From positions 120,241,309 to 120,305,308 of the forward strand of contig OX638368.1 in NCBI GenBank assembly GCA_951812925.1: a DNA stretch of 64,000 nt, given 5' to 3'. Below, piece by piece: positions 1 through 11,380 of this stretch (positions are counted from its first letter, which is position 1; the number at the start of each line of letters is the position of its first letter). Under the pieces are notes generated by a model, which saw only the letters and a program-made list of their open reading frames with translations, was not told where the DNA came from and ran no database searches. The translations under genes and the position numbers were made by a program. This DNA is from Calliopum simillimum (taxonomy: Eukaryota; Arthropoda; Insecta; Diptera; Lauxaniidae).

Positions 1-26
1 GATATTACAAGTGCATATAAAGAATA

Positions 27-1350
27 TGTTACTCATACGTCATTTTAAATTAAACTCTAATAACATGAAATTAGTAGAGTTATCATCAGCGCCCACTTGT
101 GAAATATGGAAATAAAAAAATGTATCAAATGAACTATAAATATCAACCTTTACAAACTTTTCTGATGGCATCAGCAAATCAAATATCAAAGTTATAAGAA
201 CAATAATTCCCTAACTTTTCCTATTAAAGATGTATTGCATAATGCTACGAAGCTCTCTGAAATGATAGGGGAGGACTCTGATGGGGTCTAAAATGTTGCC
301 TTGAGGAGACTAAAACTGATTTTATAACTTGTTTTACAAAAAACAATTTCTTGGGTCATTCTAGCAATCTAGAGAAATTTTTTTATAGAAAGATTTTAGT
401 TAATTGTATGAGCTTTCTATAGAAGTATTTGATTTATAGGGCTTGAAAGAGTTTTGCAAAGTTCTGGAGCTTTAAAGTTGATTTTTTAAAGTTGATCTTT
501 TAAATTTTTTTATATTTTTTGAATTTGGCGGCCATTTTTGTACGAAAAAGATCCTATTAACACACCCTTCTATAATATTTTTTTAGAGTCCTCGTTAAAT
601 TTCCTTTCGATAGAGCATTTAACAAATCAATTTTTTAAATTGATGTCGGTAAAAATGTAACACAGAGTTTACTCGCATATGTTGCGCTGCATATGAACCT
701 CGCGCTGCTCTTTATCTACTGGAGTCTTCAAACGGGTTGTTCTTGAAAAGTACATATTTTTTCTGATCTCAAATTATAAAATTGGTGTAACAAATTTACT
801 ACCGAATTATAGAAAATTTAACGAAAATTGCAAAAAAATGGGAAAAAAATTTTAAATATAAAATTTAAAGGTCCAGATCTTTGCAAAATCCTTTTTAACC
901 CTATAAACGAAATTCATTGCACAGCACATACAATTAAAAAAAGTTTCCTATGAAAAAGTATTCGCTAAAACACTAGTGTGACCCAAGAATTTTTATATTT
1001 TTTTTATATTTTTTTAAATAAGTCAGAAAATCCGTTTAAACAATAAAACTTCACAGTGGTACACTTTAAACAACCCAGATGTAATTTTTTCTTAGTCCAG
1101 GTCTCCTCCAGCACCTCCCAGAAGCTTTGTTATCTTATGCAATGTTCCATATATGAGAAATGTAAAAGAATTATTGTTCTTAGAACTTTGATAGCTTGGG
1201 CCTGATGCAATGTATATTTGTTGTAATAACTAATACTTATAGTTCATTTTATAAAACTTTTTTATTTCTTTATTTCACAAGTGGCCGCTGATGATAACTC
1301 TAGTAATTCCTCTTTATTAGAATTTCATTTGACATGACGTATGAGTAACA
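27..1350. repeat. Foldback element with long inverted repeats upstream of the first visible exon
   Basis: The ends are inverted copies of each other: TGTTACTCATACGTCA at 27-42 and its complement at 1335-1350. Complementarity continues inward for several hundred bases, for example the AGAACAATAATTCC stretch near 200 and its complement near 1170. The AT-rich interior includes a block around 350-600 that recurs at 37985-38250 and, more weakly, at 33240-33360. No open frame is visible. It is a non-autonomous DNA element of unknown superfamily. An isolated related end lies near 21995-22010. Confidence 0.7.
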
Positions 1351-1524
1351 CAATTTTTTTCTGTATAACATGCGCAAAAGTATAATTTCAAAAGTAACAA
1401 CAATATTTATTTCCATTGTACAAGTAACGTAACATAATATCTCTATAATTTTCTTCACCTTTTTTTGTAATATTTATTCCGACCTCTTTTATTCTACTCT
1501 CATCTTGTTTAATTTACATTTCAG

Positions 1525-1682
1525 CAACGATGACATTTCCTTTATTTTACCCTGGTGGCGTCAAGTGTTGTGGAGTATCCTTTTCGGTGGCATGGTAATC
1601 GTGGCAACGGGCGGAAATTTAATTGTTGTATGGATTGTGCTGGCACACAAACGTATGCGTACTGTTACAAATTATTTTATCG
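1525..1682 (+). CDS. Takr99D: Tachykinin receptor (Takr99D-like), exon with TM1
   Basis: First visible coding exon of a rhodopsin-class neuropeptide receptor at the plasma membrane. It encodes the juxtamembrane stretch [14 protein letters not shown], then TM1 with the class A GN pair in [12 protein letters not shown], and ends in intracellular loop 1 ([10 protein letters not shown]). The acceptor AG is at 1523-1524 and the donor GTGAGT at 1683-1688. The exon starts on a third codon base and leaves one base (G) that joins TT of the next exon to make Val. The TTG-initiated frame at 1505 runs through the acceptor and is not the start. The N-terminal exon or exons must lie upstream of the window. 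The match to fly Takr99D is closer than to Takr86C (NKD). Confidence 0.93.
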
Positions 1683-3080
1683 GTGAGTTCTGTATTAAAT
1701 TGCACAATGTTTGAATTAAATCTTTTTACAAGTGGTCGGTATATAAAGTTTTTGGAACTTGTGATTATGCCTGTGCATAATAAATGTTGGTTTTGAAATA
1801 GCACACACATAGCACACATTTTAATTTTCTACAATTATAGCAGTTGAAATTCCATTTTGAAATTTAACTAAATACACTTTAGAGGCTTTTAATATTCTAT
1901 TCATAGTTTGCCTTTATAGAAATTAAATGGAAACTGCGAATTTTCATATATTGCTATTTGAAAGTTGTTGATTCGCACACGCGTGAAATGAAATGTAATT
2001 AAAATATTTATGAAATACATGTAAAATGATTAAAATTGCATTTTAAAATTGCATTCTCTTTTGCATCATAGGTGGTTTAAGTGCAAACATTTTTCTGACT
2101 CTTTGGTAAATTACGTCTTTGACGAAAATTTTTGAAAAATTTTTAAGTGTACAAATTATTCTTTTTATTATTTTTTTTTTTTTTTCTTGAGTGTAGGTTC
2201 GCATGGTTTTCAAAGCACATACTTTCTCTAACATTTTTTTGTAGCAATACTTTGTGTAGCTTTGTAGCATTTTAGCCTTTTTAAACTATTTAAGAAAAAG
2301 TTTATTTACAACAACCTCTTACTATGTAAGCCCGTAGCAAACAAAAATGCTTGATACAAACAAACTTAACAACATAAGTACATATATATTTTGTTATGAT
2401 GCCAATATCAAAGTTTCTCTATAATGGCAAAACAAAAAGTTTTTAAAAACATTAACTAAATAAAAACAGAAAAATATTTGTACAAACTCTTAGAGTTTAC
2501 GAACAAATTACGATAAGGAAAAGTTTAATACAACCATAATTAATGGGCTCATGCTGATAAATTCATAATGAAATAATACACTGGTATGACTTATGTATTT
2601 AGAAACTGTTGATTAAATTGGGTTTCTCGAAAATAATTTTCACTTTAATGACTTTCTTTCATTCAAACAAGATACAACATAAAAACAAAACTTCGCTAAT
2701 TTTCTATTTGCTTCACCTTTAAACTCCTACCTCTTCTGATGTAACAAACCGAAAAACCAGAAAAAACTTATTTAGTTTGCTTTCCAGCATAATTAACAAT
2801 AGGTACATCGGCTGAGTATATCTTACAGCAGGGGAACCCAAAGCCTAAAGTCGAGTGCAAAATCTTTTTCGTTGACATGATTTTGACCTATTACTTTAAT
2901 TGGAATTACTTTCTCCAGTCCCAACCACTTAGATGAAAGTGGAAAGACTAAAACCTTGTGTTGAATTATATTGTCTTGTCTACGATTCAATCAGTTTGAA
3001 TTTATCAATATAAGTTTCTTGTGCATTTTTATCTTCCGGGTTGAAATTCTAACAGAGCATCTCATGCCTAGCATAACAAA
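1683..3080. other. Intron 1, AT-rich stretch without recognisable genes
   Basis: Non-coding intron sequence between the TM1 exon and the first large palindrome. Short open frames here are low-complexity AT-rich noise. No repeat partner elsewhere in the window was recognised. Confidence 0.6.
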
Positions 3081-4468
3081 CACGGTGTGCCTTAACCCGT
3101 TCTAAATCGGACGTCGTAGCACATCAAATTTTTTTCCAGATTCTGTTTGCTTATCGTTCAAATGATGTATAAAAAAATTTTCACTCGTGACTCTTCGACT
3201 AAATTTTGAGATAATCGCTTTTCCAATTGGGGCATTTTCCCATACAAAAAGAAAAAAATTATTTTTTTAACTACATTAAACAAAAATTAAAATAATCACA
3301 ATCGATGTGTTTTGCGATGCTTAACGCGAATCCAACCTTAGATTTGCTCTATCGTGTATAGTTTATGAGATATTGTAACCTAAAGACAAAAAAAAGTCGT
3401 TTTTTGCCATTTTTTGAAGCTATATAGCTATGTAAAATATCATTTATTCGTCAAATGTGGCTTAAACACTTGAAAGCCCCAATCATTTCCTTTAAAACCT
3501 GATTTAAATTATATTTATATCTTCATACTTCTAAGAGATATCGTATACCAAAATATTGTCAAAACGGGTTTTTTGCACTTTTGTGTCTTTTTAGGTTAGA
3601 AAATCTCTGAGGAAAAAAAAGATATCAACATAATTTAAATTAGGTTTTAAAGGCAAAGACTAGGACTTTAAAATTACTTACCAGATTAAACGAAATTAAA
3701 ATTTCTTTCAGATTTTAAACATGTTCAACGAACCGACCATTTCAAAATTCAGCCGTATGCCATACACGTAACAACAACACTCGGGGTGTCAAAGGGCTGA
3801 ATTTAGAAGTAGTCGGTTCGTTGAACATGTTTAAAATGTGAAAGAAATTTTAATTTCGTTTAATCTGGTAAGCAACTTTAAAGTCCTAGTCTTTGCCTTT
3901 AAAACCTAATTTAAATTATGTTGATATCTTTTTCTGCCTTAAAGATATCCTAACCTAAAAAGACACAAAATTGCAAAAACCCCGTTTTGGCAATATTTCG
4001 GTATACGATATCTCTTAGAAGCATGAAGATATAAATATAACTTAAATTAGGTTTTAAAGGAAAAGACTGGGGCTTTCAAGTATTTAAGCCACATTTGACG
4101 AATAAATGATATGTTACATAGTTATATAGCTTCAAAAAATGGCAAAAAACGACTTTTTTTGGTCTTTAGGTTACAATATCTCATAAACTATACACGATAG
4201 AGCAATTCTAAGGTTGGACTCGCGTTAAACATCGCAAAACACATCGATTGTGATTATTTTAATTTTTGTTTAATGTAGTTAAAAAAATTTTTTTTTTCTT
4301 TTTGTATAGGAAAATGCCCCAATTGGAAAAGCGATTATCTCAAAATTTAGTCGAAGAGTCACGAGTGAAAATTTTTTTATACATCATTTGAACGATAAGC
4401 AAACAGAATCTGGAAAAAAATTTGATGTGCTACGACGTCCAATTTCGAACGGGTTAAGGCACACCGTG
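3081..4468. repeat. 1.39-kb near-perfect palindrome with CACGG ends and CAAA duplication
   Basis: Two arms of about 670 bp face each other: CACGGTGTGCCTTAACCCG at 3081 onward is complemented at 4450-4468, and the complementarity continues to a loop near 3757-3796. The element is bordered on both sides by CAAA (3077-3080 and 4469-4472), a plausible 4-bp target duplication. CACNG termini with a 4-bp duplication recall Chapaev-type CMC transposons; that assignment is inference. It has no coding capacity and would form a long hairpin in the receptor pre-mRNA. Confidence 0.75.
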
Positions 4469-4639
4469 CAAAACTATAGAAATGGCAACAAAAAATTTTT
4501 ACTATTTTTTTTTCGTGAATGGAGATTGAAAAATTAATAAATCGCAAAATACACTGGCTTCACAGAAAATAAAAATAGTCTAAAAATTGTACAAGTTACT
4601 TATAAACAATTTAGTGAATCATCATCGGTATATTCGATC

Positions 4640-5150
4640 ATTTTTTTTTTTCGTTTTTTTTTTTTTATTCTGAGAAAAACCAATGGAGCATTTTTGATTC
4701 TATTGAAGGCCTATTTTGGCTAAAAGAACATGTTTTTTGGTCATAACTTTTTGTTTTCATTAGAAAATGAATACCCAAGAGTGTGTATTCTCCTTTATCT
4801 CCTAGGAGGAGCATAGGGCCAACCCAAAAGTGCTTTAGATAAAAAGATTATATTCTTACAAAAATTTTGCCATTTTTTTTTTTTTTTTTGATAGATAATA
4901 TTCGGCACCAAAAATCGATTTTTTTAGGTTTTTCCATAACGAGGTCGTAAAAAAGATTTTTTACTCTCAAGCAAGGCATCTAACGAAAACAGCGTACAAG
5001 GCAAAAATGCTTAGAATTATCCAAAAAATACGTGTGAATTTTTTCAGAGTTTTTTGAGACATATTATAATTTTTAAAACTTGGTCAAAAAAATACAAAAT
5101 AAAAAAAAAATTCCAAAAATTCTGAAAAAGTTCACACCAATCACGCCACT
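4640..5150. repeat. Dispersed AT-rich repeat, several copies in window
   Basis: The stretch with CTGAGAAAAACCAATGGAGC near 4672 recurs in the same orientation near 22132, and its downstream part (CAAGGCATCTAACG, near 4972) recurs in related form near 25558 and 25960 and, in inverted context, near 7205. The copies share GTGTGAATTTTTTCAGA-type hairpin-prone blocks. No coding sequence is visible. It could be a decayed long non-autonomous element into which other repeats have inserted. Confidence 0.55.
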
Positions 5151-5336
5151 CCCCACGTGTTTTAAATAAAAAGTGCTTGCACCCAAAATGTTTTTTCGGG
5201 AAAATGTGTAGAATGAATCTTAGATGAAGCATATAGCCCTTTTTTCAAAGTGAATGGCACTTTTTCAAATCAGGGCCGAAAAACCCATTTTTTAGCACGG
5301 GACTCTGTACTAAAACCAAAAAAAAAGTTTGACTAG

Positions 5337-5865
5337 TTATGAAGTTAGTTTATTGACTGTTTTTTATTGCTTGTATAGTACTAATGAAAGTACCAACGCG
5401 CTTTTTCTAAATTGAAGTATGATAATTTTATATTGAACTAATTAAACAGTCATTTTTGCAATTTTTCAACAACAGACGAAAGCAAGTGTTAACATGGAAA
5501 TTGATTACATATGTTTCGGCTACTTCCACATACATATTTATATATTTTCATATATAAACATGTATATAGCCTCATCAGATCAGTTTTAGTTAAATCTTGC
5601 CAGAAACCGTACTCGAACCCGTGACTCCGGTTTTCTAATGAAAGAGAACGCGGTGCTTAAGCGATTGTGCTATAGGTCACGAGTAAACTCTCTGAGCAGG
5701 ATCGCCATTATGCATAAATCATAAGGCTCACTAGCGCCGTCTGTTGTGAAAAATTGCCAAATTGTTAGTTGGTAACACACTCTGGTTTTGAGACATGCTA
5801 CGCTAGCTACAATTAAAACCTACAAGGGCGGATTTGTTTTCCACATACAATGCAGGTTTGACTAG
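5337..5865 (-). mobile_element. SINE-like retroelement with tRNA-like head and hammerhead ribozyme
   Basis: The insertion is flanked by a 10-bp direct repeat GTTTGACTAG (5327-5336 and 5856-5865; the second copy is the end of this span) and is absent from the opposite arm of the palindrome, so its borders are well defined. Read on the minus strand it has a tRNA-like segment (about 5681-5600) with a B box GGGTTCGAGTAC (complement of 5609-5620) and a weak A box near 5674-5662, followed about 15 bp later by a hammerhead ribozyme. A pol III-type head with a target duplication indicates retroposition by LINE machinery. The ribozyme-bearing 3' part is unusual for an insect SINE. Confidence 0.72.
5498..5587 (-). 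ncRNA. Hammerhead ribozyme, long stem II
   Basis: On the minus strand the conserved core CTGATGA is followed by stem II (GGCTA with TAGCC, closing a long AT-rich, self-complementary loop) and then GAAA. Stem III is the minimal ACATATGT type, three pairs with a two-base loop. The cleavage nucleotide is A (GTA instead of the usual GTC, which the NUH rule allows), predicting a cut between 5506 and 5505. Stem I pairs TGAT with ATCA plus three more pairs after one mismatch. All core positions are present; activity is unproven. Confidence 0.72.
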
Positions 5866-7739
5866 ATTGGATACAAAAAATTAGTACGCAGAAAATTGTC
5901 TGCCTATTTGTAGATTAAAAAACTGTAAGCTGAAAAATTCTATCTAATATCGCTTAATATTGCATTTTAACAAAATTTTTTGACTTTCTATTAAAAAATT
6001 TAATTTTTGCGTACAAAAAAAATAATGATCAATATATAGAAACAACAATAGTCAGTTCTAATGTACTTTTTGATGCTTAATCAGAATCTGGTCTTAAAAT
6101 TGCTCTATCGTTTCTGAATTTAGAGATATTCTAACCTGAAATTTTGGCATGTACGGTTTTTTCACCACATTTGGGGTTATATAACAGGACCAGGTAATTG
6201 TTCATCATAAAACTCGATATTGTTTTTGAAAGCACTTTTCTTTTTCTTCAAAACGCACTTTAACTTATAGTGATATCTTTATTTTTCTCCGAAATATCGT
6301 AACCTAAAAAAAGTTCAAAAAATGCACGAAAGGCGCTATTGGCAACATTGGTTGATTTAAATAAAAAGTTGTTAAAAATGATTATGATGTTTAAAAAAGG
6401 TTTCCGTAAAAAGTAATTATTATCACTTGTAATTTACCATAATCATTTTAATAACTTTTTATATAAATCAACCAATGTTGCCAATGGCGTCTTTCGTGCA
6501 TTTTTTGAACTTTTTATAGGTTACGCTAATTCGGAGAAAAATAAAGATATCACTATAAGTTAAAGTGCGTTTTGAAGAAAAGGAAAAGTGCTTTCAAAAT
6601 CAATATCGAGTTTTATGATGTACAATTACCTGGCCCTGTCATATAACGTGAAAAGTGGTGAAAAAACCGTACATGCCAAAATTTCAGGTTAGAATATCTC
6701 AAAATTTAGAAGTGATAGAGCAATTTCAAGACCAGATTCGGATTAAGCTTAAAAAATTCATTAGAACTGACTATTTTTGTTTCTATAAATTGATCATTTT
6801 TTTTTTTTAATTTGCAAAAACTAAATTTTTTAATGGAAAGTCAAAAAATTAAGTAGAAATGCAATATCTCGTAAACGATATTAGATAGAATTTTTCAGCT
6901 TACAGTTTTTTAATCTACAAATAAGCAGACAATTTTCTGCATACCAATTTTTTGTATCCAATTTAGTCAAACTTTTTTTTGGTTTTAGTACAGAGCCCCG
7001 GGCTAAATAATGGGTCTTTCGGCCCTGGTTTGAAAAAATACCGTTCACTTTGAAAAAAGAGATATATATGTTTCACCATAGAGTCATTCTACACATTTTC
7101 CCGAAAAAACATTTTGGGTGAAAGCACTTTTTATTTAAAACACGTGGGGAGATGTGTGCAATTCTTTGAAGGATTCTAAACATTTAATGTCATTTGAAAT
7201 TTTTTCGTAGATGCCTTGGTTTTAAGAAAGCCTAGCATTTTGCAGACAAACGTGAGCTTAACAGCTGAAAACTCAATTTTCATAATTTTGAATTAAAAAT
7301 GTCAGAATCATGATCAAAATTAATTTTAGGTTATACGGGAGGTGGGAGGTGTTCGTCGATCAAATTCGTCCAAATTTACACATATAGTTAAGAAATATTT
7401 AGAAATCATGTCTGCTTGGTTTGAGAATTCAAGGTTTAGTTTTTCGACTTATAACCAGAATTAATCAAAATTTTGCCAAAATGTCAAACGCCATATTGTA
7501 TTCGCCATCTGTGACTTAGGAATTCTCAAATTCTGACTTCATATTCGTAATCAGCGACCCATAAAACCCCCGAGTAATAAAATTTACGCCAAAATATTGA
7601 AAATAAAAAATTATTTTACGCCCCCTTTCGAGCCGTGTTACAACGTCGTCCTATTGAAATTTTTAAAAACGTCACTTGTCCTTGGAAAGCTTTTAAGAAA
7701 ATAAAAATTTTGATATCCAAAACTTTATTTTCCGGCCAT

Positions 7740-8530
7740 ACCTATTATGGCGACGGAGGTGGTCCGGTTGACGTGAAAAGTCCCATATACATAAAAATTA
7801 ATGTTTGTATGTCTGTCTGTATGTTCATTATAGACTCCCAAACGGCTGGACCGATCACCGTGAAATTTCATATTTATTGGTTTTTGGGTACCGCGCGTGT
7901 TTCTGCATCATTTGTTTTTTCGGTTTTTTTTTTTTCACCCAAGCGTCCTTCCTAGGATGTCGGAACCAACAATTTTTTTTTTTTTCGTTTTTTCGTGTTT
8001 TCTACGCTTTTTATCATGACCTTTAACAACATTTTAGTGGAAACAAAATTTTTTCAACAAACGGTCCCCCTTAGATGGCGGAACCAAAAATTTAATTTTT
8101 TTTTTTTTCTTATTTTCGGTTTTTTCGTGTTTTCTACGCGTTTCATGACTTTTTAGGACATTTTAGAGGAAAAAATATTTTTGCACCAATAGTCTAGGAT
8201 ATCGGAAACAAAAATTTATAAAATTTTTTTTTTCTTTTTTTCGTGTATCAAAAAAAAAAATAATATGAAAAATATTTAACGGACATGGATGAGATTTGGT
8301 ATATGTATAAAGAGTTTCGGCACAAATAATGTCCAAGGGAAAATGGGCAGTCCACGTCCTTAAAAAACATCATATCTCTGAAACTATTTAACGCAGAAAG
8401 ATGATATTCAATACGTAAATAAATTGAATTGGGAAAATTTACATTATTTGATTTAATTTAATTGGAAATGCCCTTTATCTGTACAAGAGAAGGTGTACCG
8501 ACGCACACCGGGAAATGCTAGTTAACTATA
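7740..8530 (+). repeat. Dispersed repeat, possibly Helitron-like
   Basis: AT-rich stretch with the phrase AACGGCTGGACCGATCACCG near 7841 and a terminal block CACACCGGGAAATGCTAGT near 8505-8523, both typical of a widespread insect repeat type often classed with Helitrons. Three runs around 7950-8230 repeat the theme CGTGTTTTCTACGC followed by ATGACTTT and a poly-T. Open frames here are low-complexity. I cannot define the left end. Confidence 0.35.
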
Positions 8531-10164
8531 AAATACTAAAAAATCTTGACGTTTATCGCGATGAAGACCAAAGCGGTGTGGATCTTGGTCTTGCAAAGAT
8601 ATCAGCGTCTTGGTCTCAAGACTCAAGACCAAGACTAATTTTGCTCATCACTAATTTTTTTCAACAAAAAAAAAAAAATCCCTTGTCTAAACACATACAG
8701 TTTTTTTTTCTTGAAAAGTCCAATTTGAATCTAGCCAACCTGACTCCAATCGCTAAAAAAAGCTTTTTCTTCAACATGGAAATATTGCAGTCGCACTTTA
8801 AAAAAAACTAACGATAAAACAGAAATTTGAAATTGCAATGCAAACTTCATGAAAGCAGCACCAACAAATGCGCTAAGCGTTTAGTGTTAAAATCCCTTAA
8901 CAAGTGAACAATTTACATTGCATTAATTAAAAGAAAACAAAAGTTTATTTTCATAAAAACTTTTCTGAACAATAAAAATGCAAGTGCTACATTTTACATA
9001 TGTAACATACGGACTTACAAAAACTTTCCTTGGAAATTTTTAATTGAATTCGCGTATTGTAAAATTCTAAAATAATATGACTTGAAAAATAGCAATTCTA
9101 TAGCGGGATTATATAAATAACATTTCATTTCTTTAGCAAAAACAAAGAGACAGTGTATTATCCCTCGCACGCTTAGCGCAGTAGAAATCTCAGTGTCGAA
9201 CATTAAATTAAATGACTCATCATTAAAATAACAATGCGAGTTCTCCATTGTTTTTGTACAGCAACCATAGAAACAGAACATACAGCATTGGCCTTGAAAA
9301 GCAAAAAAGCTTATTTTGACGAGGTGTGGGTCAAGGTCATTTGAATTTTGCTGCAAGTACAAATCGCATATATGAGGGGTTTTTTGCTTTTGCAGTGTGT
9401 ATCGTCGTCATACAAGCAATGACCTCAGAATTTTGCCAACTTCAACAAAGTTATGCAAGCTCATGCTGGAACAGAGACAGATATTTTTGCATAAATAAAA
9501 TTTATTTTTAGAAAAATGTTCATGTTCTCTAATTTGTGTTTTGGGTCAGAAAAATAGAAAAGGAAAAACAGACATAAATATTTTAAAAGTTGAAGGAGGT
9601 TGTTATACACAATTAGCATTCCCTATAAATTACGCTGATATTAGCAGAAAAATGCTTCTAGTAAAATAGCGGTTGTCAAACTTTTTTGTCAATGGAACCC
9701 TTAAAGAACGAAAAAAAAAAATGATACACTACATAACAATGTAATGCAACTTATCAACTGTTCTTATGGTATTCTATCTGTTTTAGTCTGTTATTTGACT
9801 TAATTTTGCGTTAGTTTGAGTTTTTCAATTGCGGAATCTATCGTGGCTTTATTACTTATAAGTTTTTAGTCTCATAAATTCCAGTGAAGTGTTCCTAACC
9901 TCATAGTCCTTTGCACAATGCCGGATTTTTCAATACATTTGTTGGAAAGAAATGCTCCTACGACAATGATATTTTGCATGATTGATAAGTTCTCTGTATG
10001 CCCGGCGGAGACAATTGTCTCAATAGTTCCATCTTTGGTCTAGTTATTTTGTATCACTTGTATCAAAAATGGTCCGAATACAATGCGTAACCTGTCCGTG
10101 ATCCAATTGTGTATCGATTGTGTCAGTGAAATTATAACGTTACTGTCTACGTACGTACAGTTTA

Positions 10165-10365
10165 GAAGTTCGTTGACTGTGAAGAAGAGCAAACGATAGT
10201 GTATCGGTCTAATGACTCACCCTGCATGCAGAGACCCGGGTTCAAATCCTTCACTCGTTGATTTTTCAATTCCAATTTATAAATTTCCATTTATTTGTAC
10301 ACAATTTTCTGAAGAGTCTTCGGAGCGGAAAATGAAACATGTGTCCAATATAGCCGACGTATAAA
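10165..10365 (+). mobile_element. Degenerate tRNA-headed SINE-like element with hammerhead relic
   Basis: A tRNA-like segment (about 10186-10260) contains a B box GGGTTCAAATCC at 10238-10249 and an A-box-like TAGTGTATCGG at 10197-10207. It is followed 60 bp later by a hammerhead-like core at 10309-10345. The order matches the elements at 5337-5865 and 18584-19628, although the sequences are strongly diverged. No clear target duplication was found. Confidence 0.5.
10303..10351 (+). ncRNA. Hammerhead-like motif, probably decayed
   Basis: Core CTGAAGA (10309-10315) fits CUGANGA. Stem II pairs GTCTTC with GGAAAAT with one wobble and one mismatch, then GAAA (10334-10337), then the minimal stem III ACATGTGT and cleavage base C (10345). 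Stem I is poor: the bases next to the core do not pair properly. Probably inactive. Confidence 0.45.
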
Positions 10366-10563
10366 ATAAAAAAATTAAATTAATAAAAAAAAAAATTTCA
10401 CCCGTACTGAGGTTTGAAGTTTTTCTCACATTTTTTATCTTGGTGAAAGATTTTAATCTTCACATTTTACATAAGTGCAACTAAAATTTTAATGATGCAG
10501 AGTTTTGTAATGTATAAAACAATTCTGTTCACGTTTTATGATATGCCAGGTTAAATTTTTTTG

Positions 10564-10914
10564 CGGCAAAGAGTATAGCAACAAAACAATCTACGAAAAA
10601 TTCCAAGAAAATTTGCCCAAGAAACCATGGGCCTAAAATCAATGTCGAGCCGCCGTAAATTGCGTTGAAGTTTTGTATGAAGTACTTTAAAATTCAATAA
10701 AAAAAACAAAACATTCAAATACTTTGAATAATTTTATATGAAACAAGTAAAAAAAAAATTTGAATTTTTTATTTTTCTTATTGTATTTTAAAGTACTACA
10801 TACAAAACTTCAACGCAATTTACGGCGGCTCGATATTGATTTTAGACCCATGGTTTCATGGGCAAAGTTTCTTGGAATTTTTCGTAGATTATTTTGTTGC
10901 TATACTCTTTGCCA
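10564..10914. repeat. 350-bp hairpin element
   Basis: GGCAAAGAGTATAGCAACAA near 10565 is complemented by the sequence ending at about 10914, with arms of roughly 150 bp that include the GC-richer GTCGAGCCGCCGTAAATTGC and its complement near 10815-10840. The spacer is AT-rich. It is a miniature inverted-repeat element in intron 1, with no coding sequence. Confidence 0.65.
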
Positions 10915-11028
10915 ATTTTTTGCCTCCCGAACAAATTGACCCGGCCTAGTGAACACATATTTAAAAACATTCGACTCTATGGGTATAAATACAATAAAAA
11001 TTTTTTCCAATATTTTTCACTTTTGCAG

Positions 11029-11203
11029 TTAATCTTTCAATTGCTGATGCCATGGTATCCAGTCTGAATGTTACCTTTAATTACATCTATATGTTGGACA
11101 ACGATTGGCCATTTGGTGAAGTTTACTGCAAAATCTCACAATTTATAGCCACACTCAGCATATGCGCATCGGTGTTTACACTCATGGCCATATCGATAGA
11201 TCG
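11029..11203 (+). CDS. Takr99D: Tachykinin receptor, exon with TM2 and TM3
   Basis: Encodes VNLSIADAM (TM2 with the conserved sodium-site Asp), extracellular loop 1 with the Trp of DNDWPFGEVYC, the Cys that forms the loop 1 to loop 2 disulfide, and TM3 up to MAISIDR. The acceptor is TTTTGCAG at 11021-11028 and the donor GTAAGT at 11204. The last two bases CG join T of the next exon, giving the Arg of the DRY motif across the splice junction. Splice phases match at both ends. Confidence 0.95.
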
Positions 11204-11380
11204 GTAAGTTACTTAAATAAGTACCTACGAGTATTTATAAGTTACATGCAAACAAATATATATGTAACAGAAGAAAAAGTTAATTATTTCTGACATGCAT
11301 TTAAACGAAAGCACTATCTGCACGACCGATGTACATAAGGGTGTCCGTTAAAATGGATGTTTTTTGAAATCGAAATCTTT

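Larger units (their letters stand above)
5151..7149. repeat. 2-kb palindrome with an insertion in one arm
   Basis: CCCCACGTGTTTTAAATAAA at 5151 is complemented by the sequence ending at 7149, and the arms stay complementary to a centre near 6390-6430 (for example TTGGCAACATTGGTTGATTT near 6341 and its complement near 6475). The left arm is interrupted by the SINE-like insertion at 5337-5865, which the right arm lacks, so the inverted structure predates that insertion. No open frame of substance. Origin unknown; it may be a foldback transposon or a local inverted duplication. Confidence 0.7.

Noticed and set aside
9015..9362. 115-codon minus-strand open frame
   Set aside because: No recognisable domain, AT-rich composition, located in a receptor intron with no supporting context.
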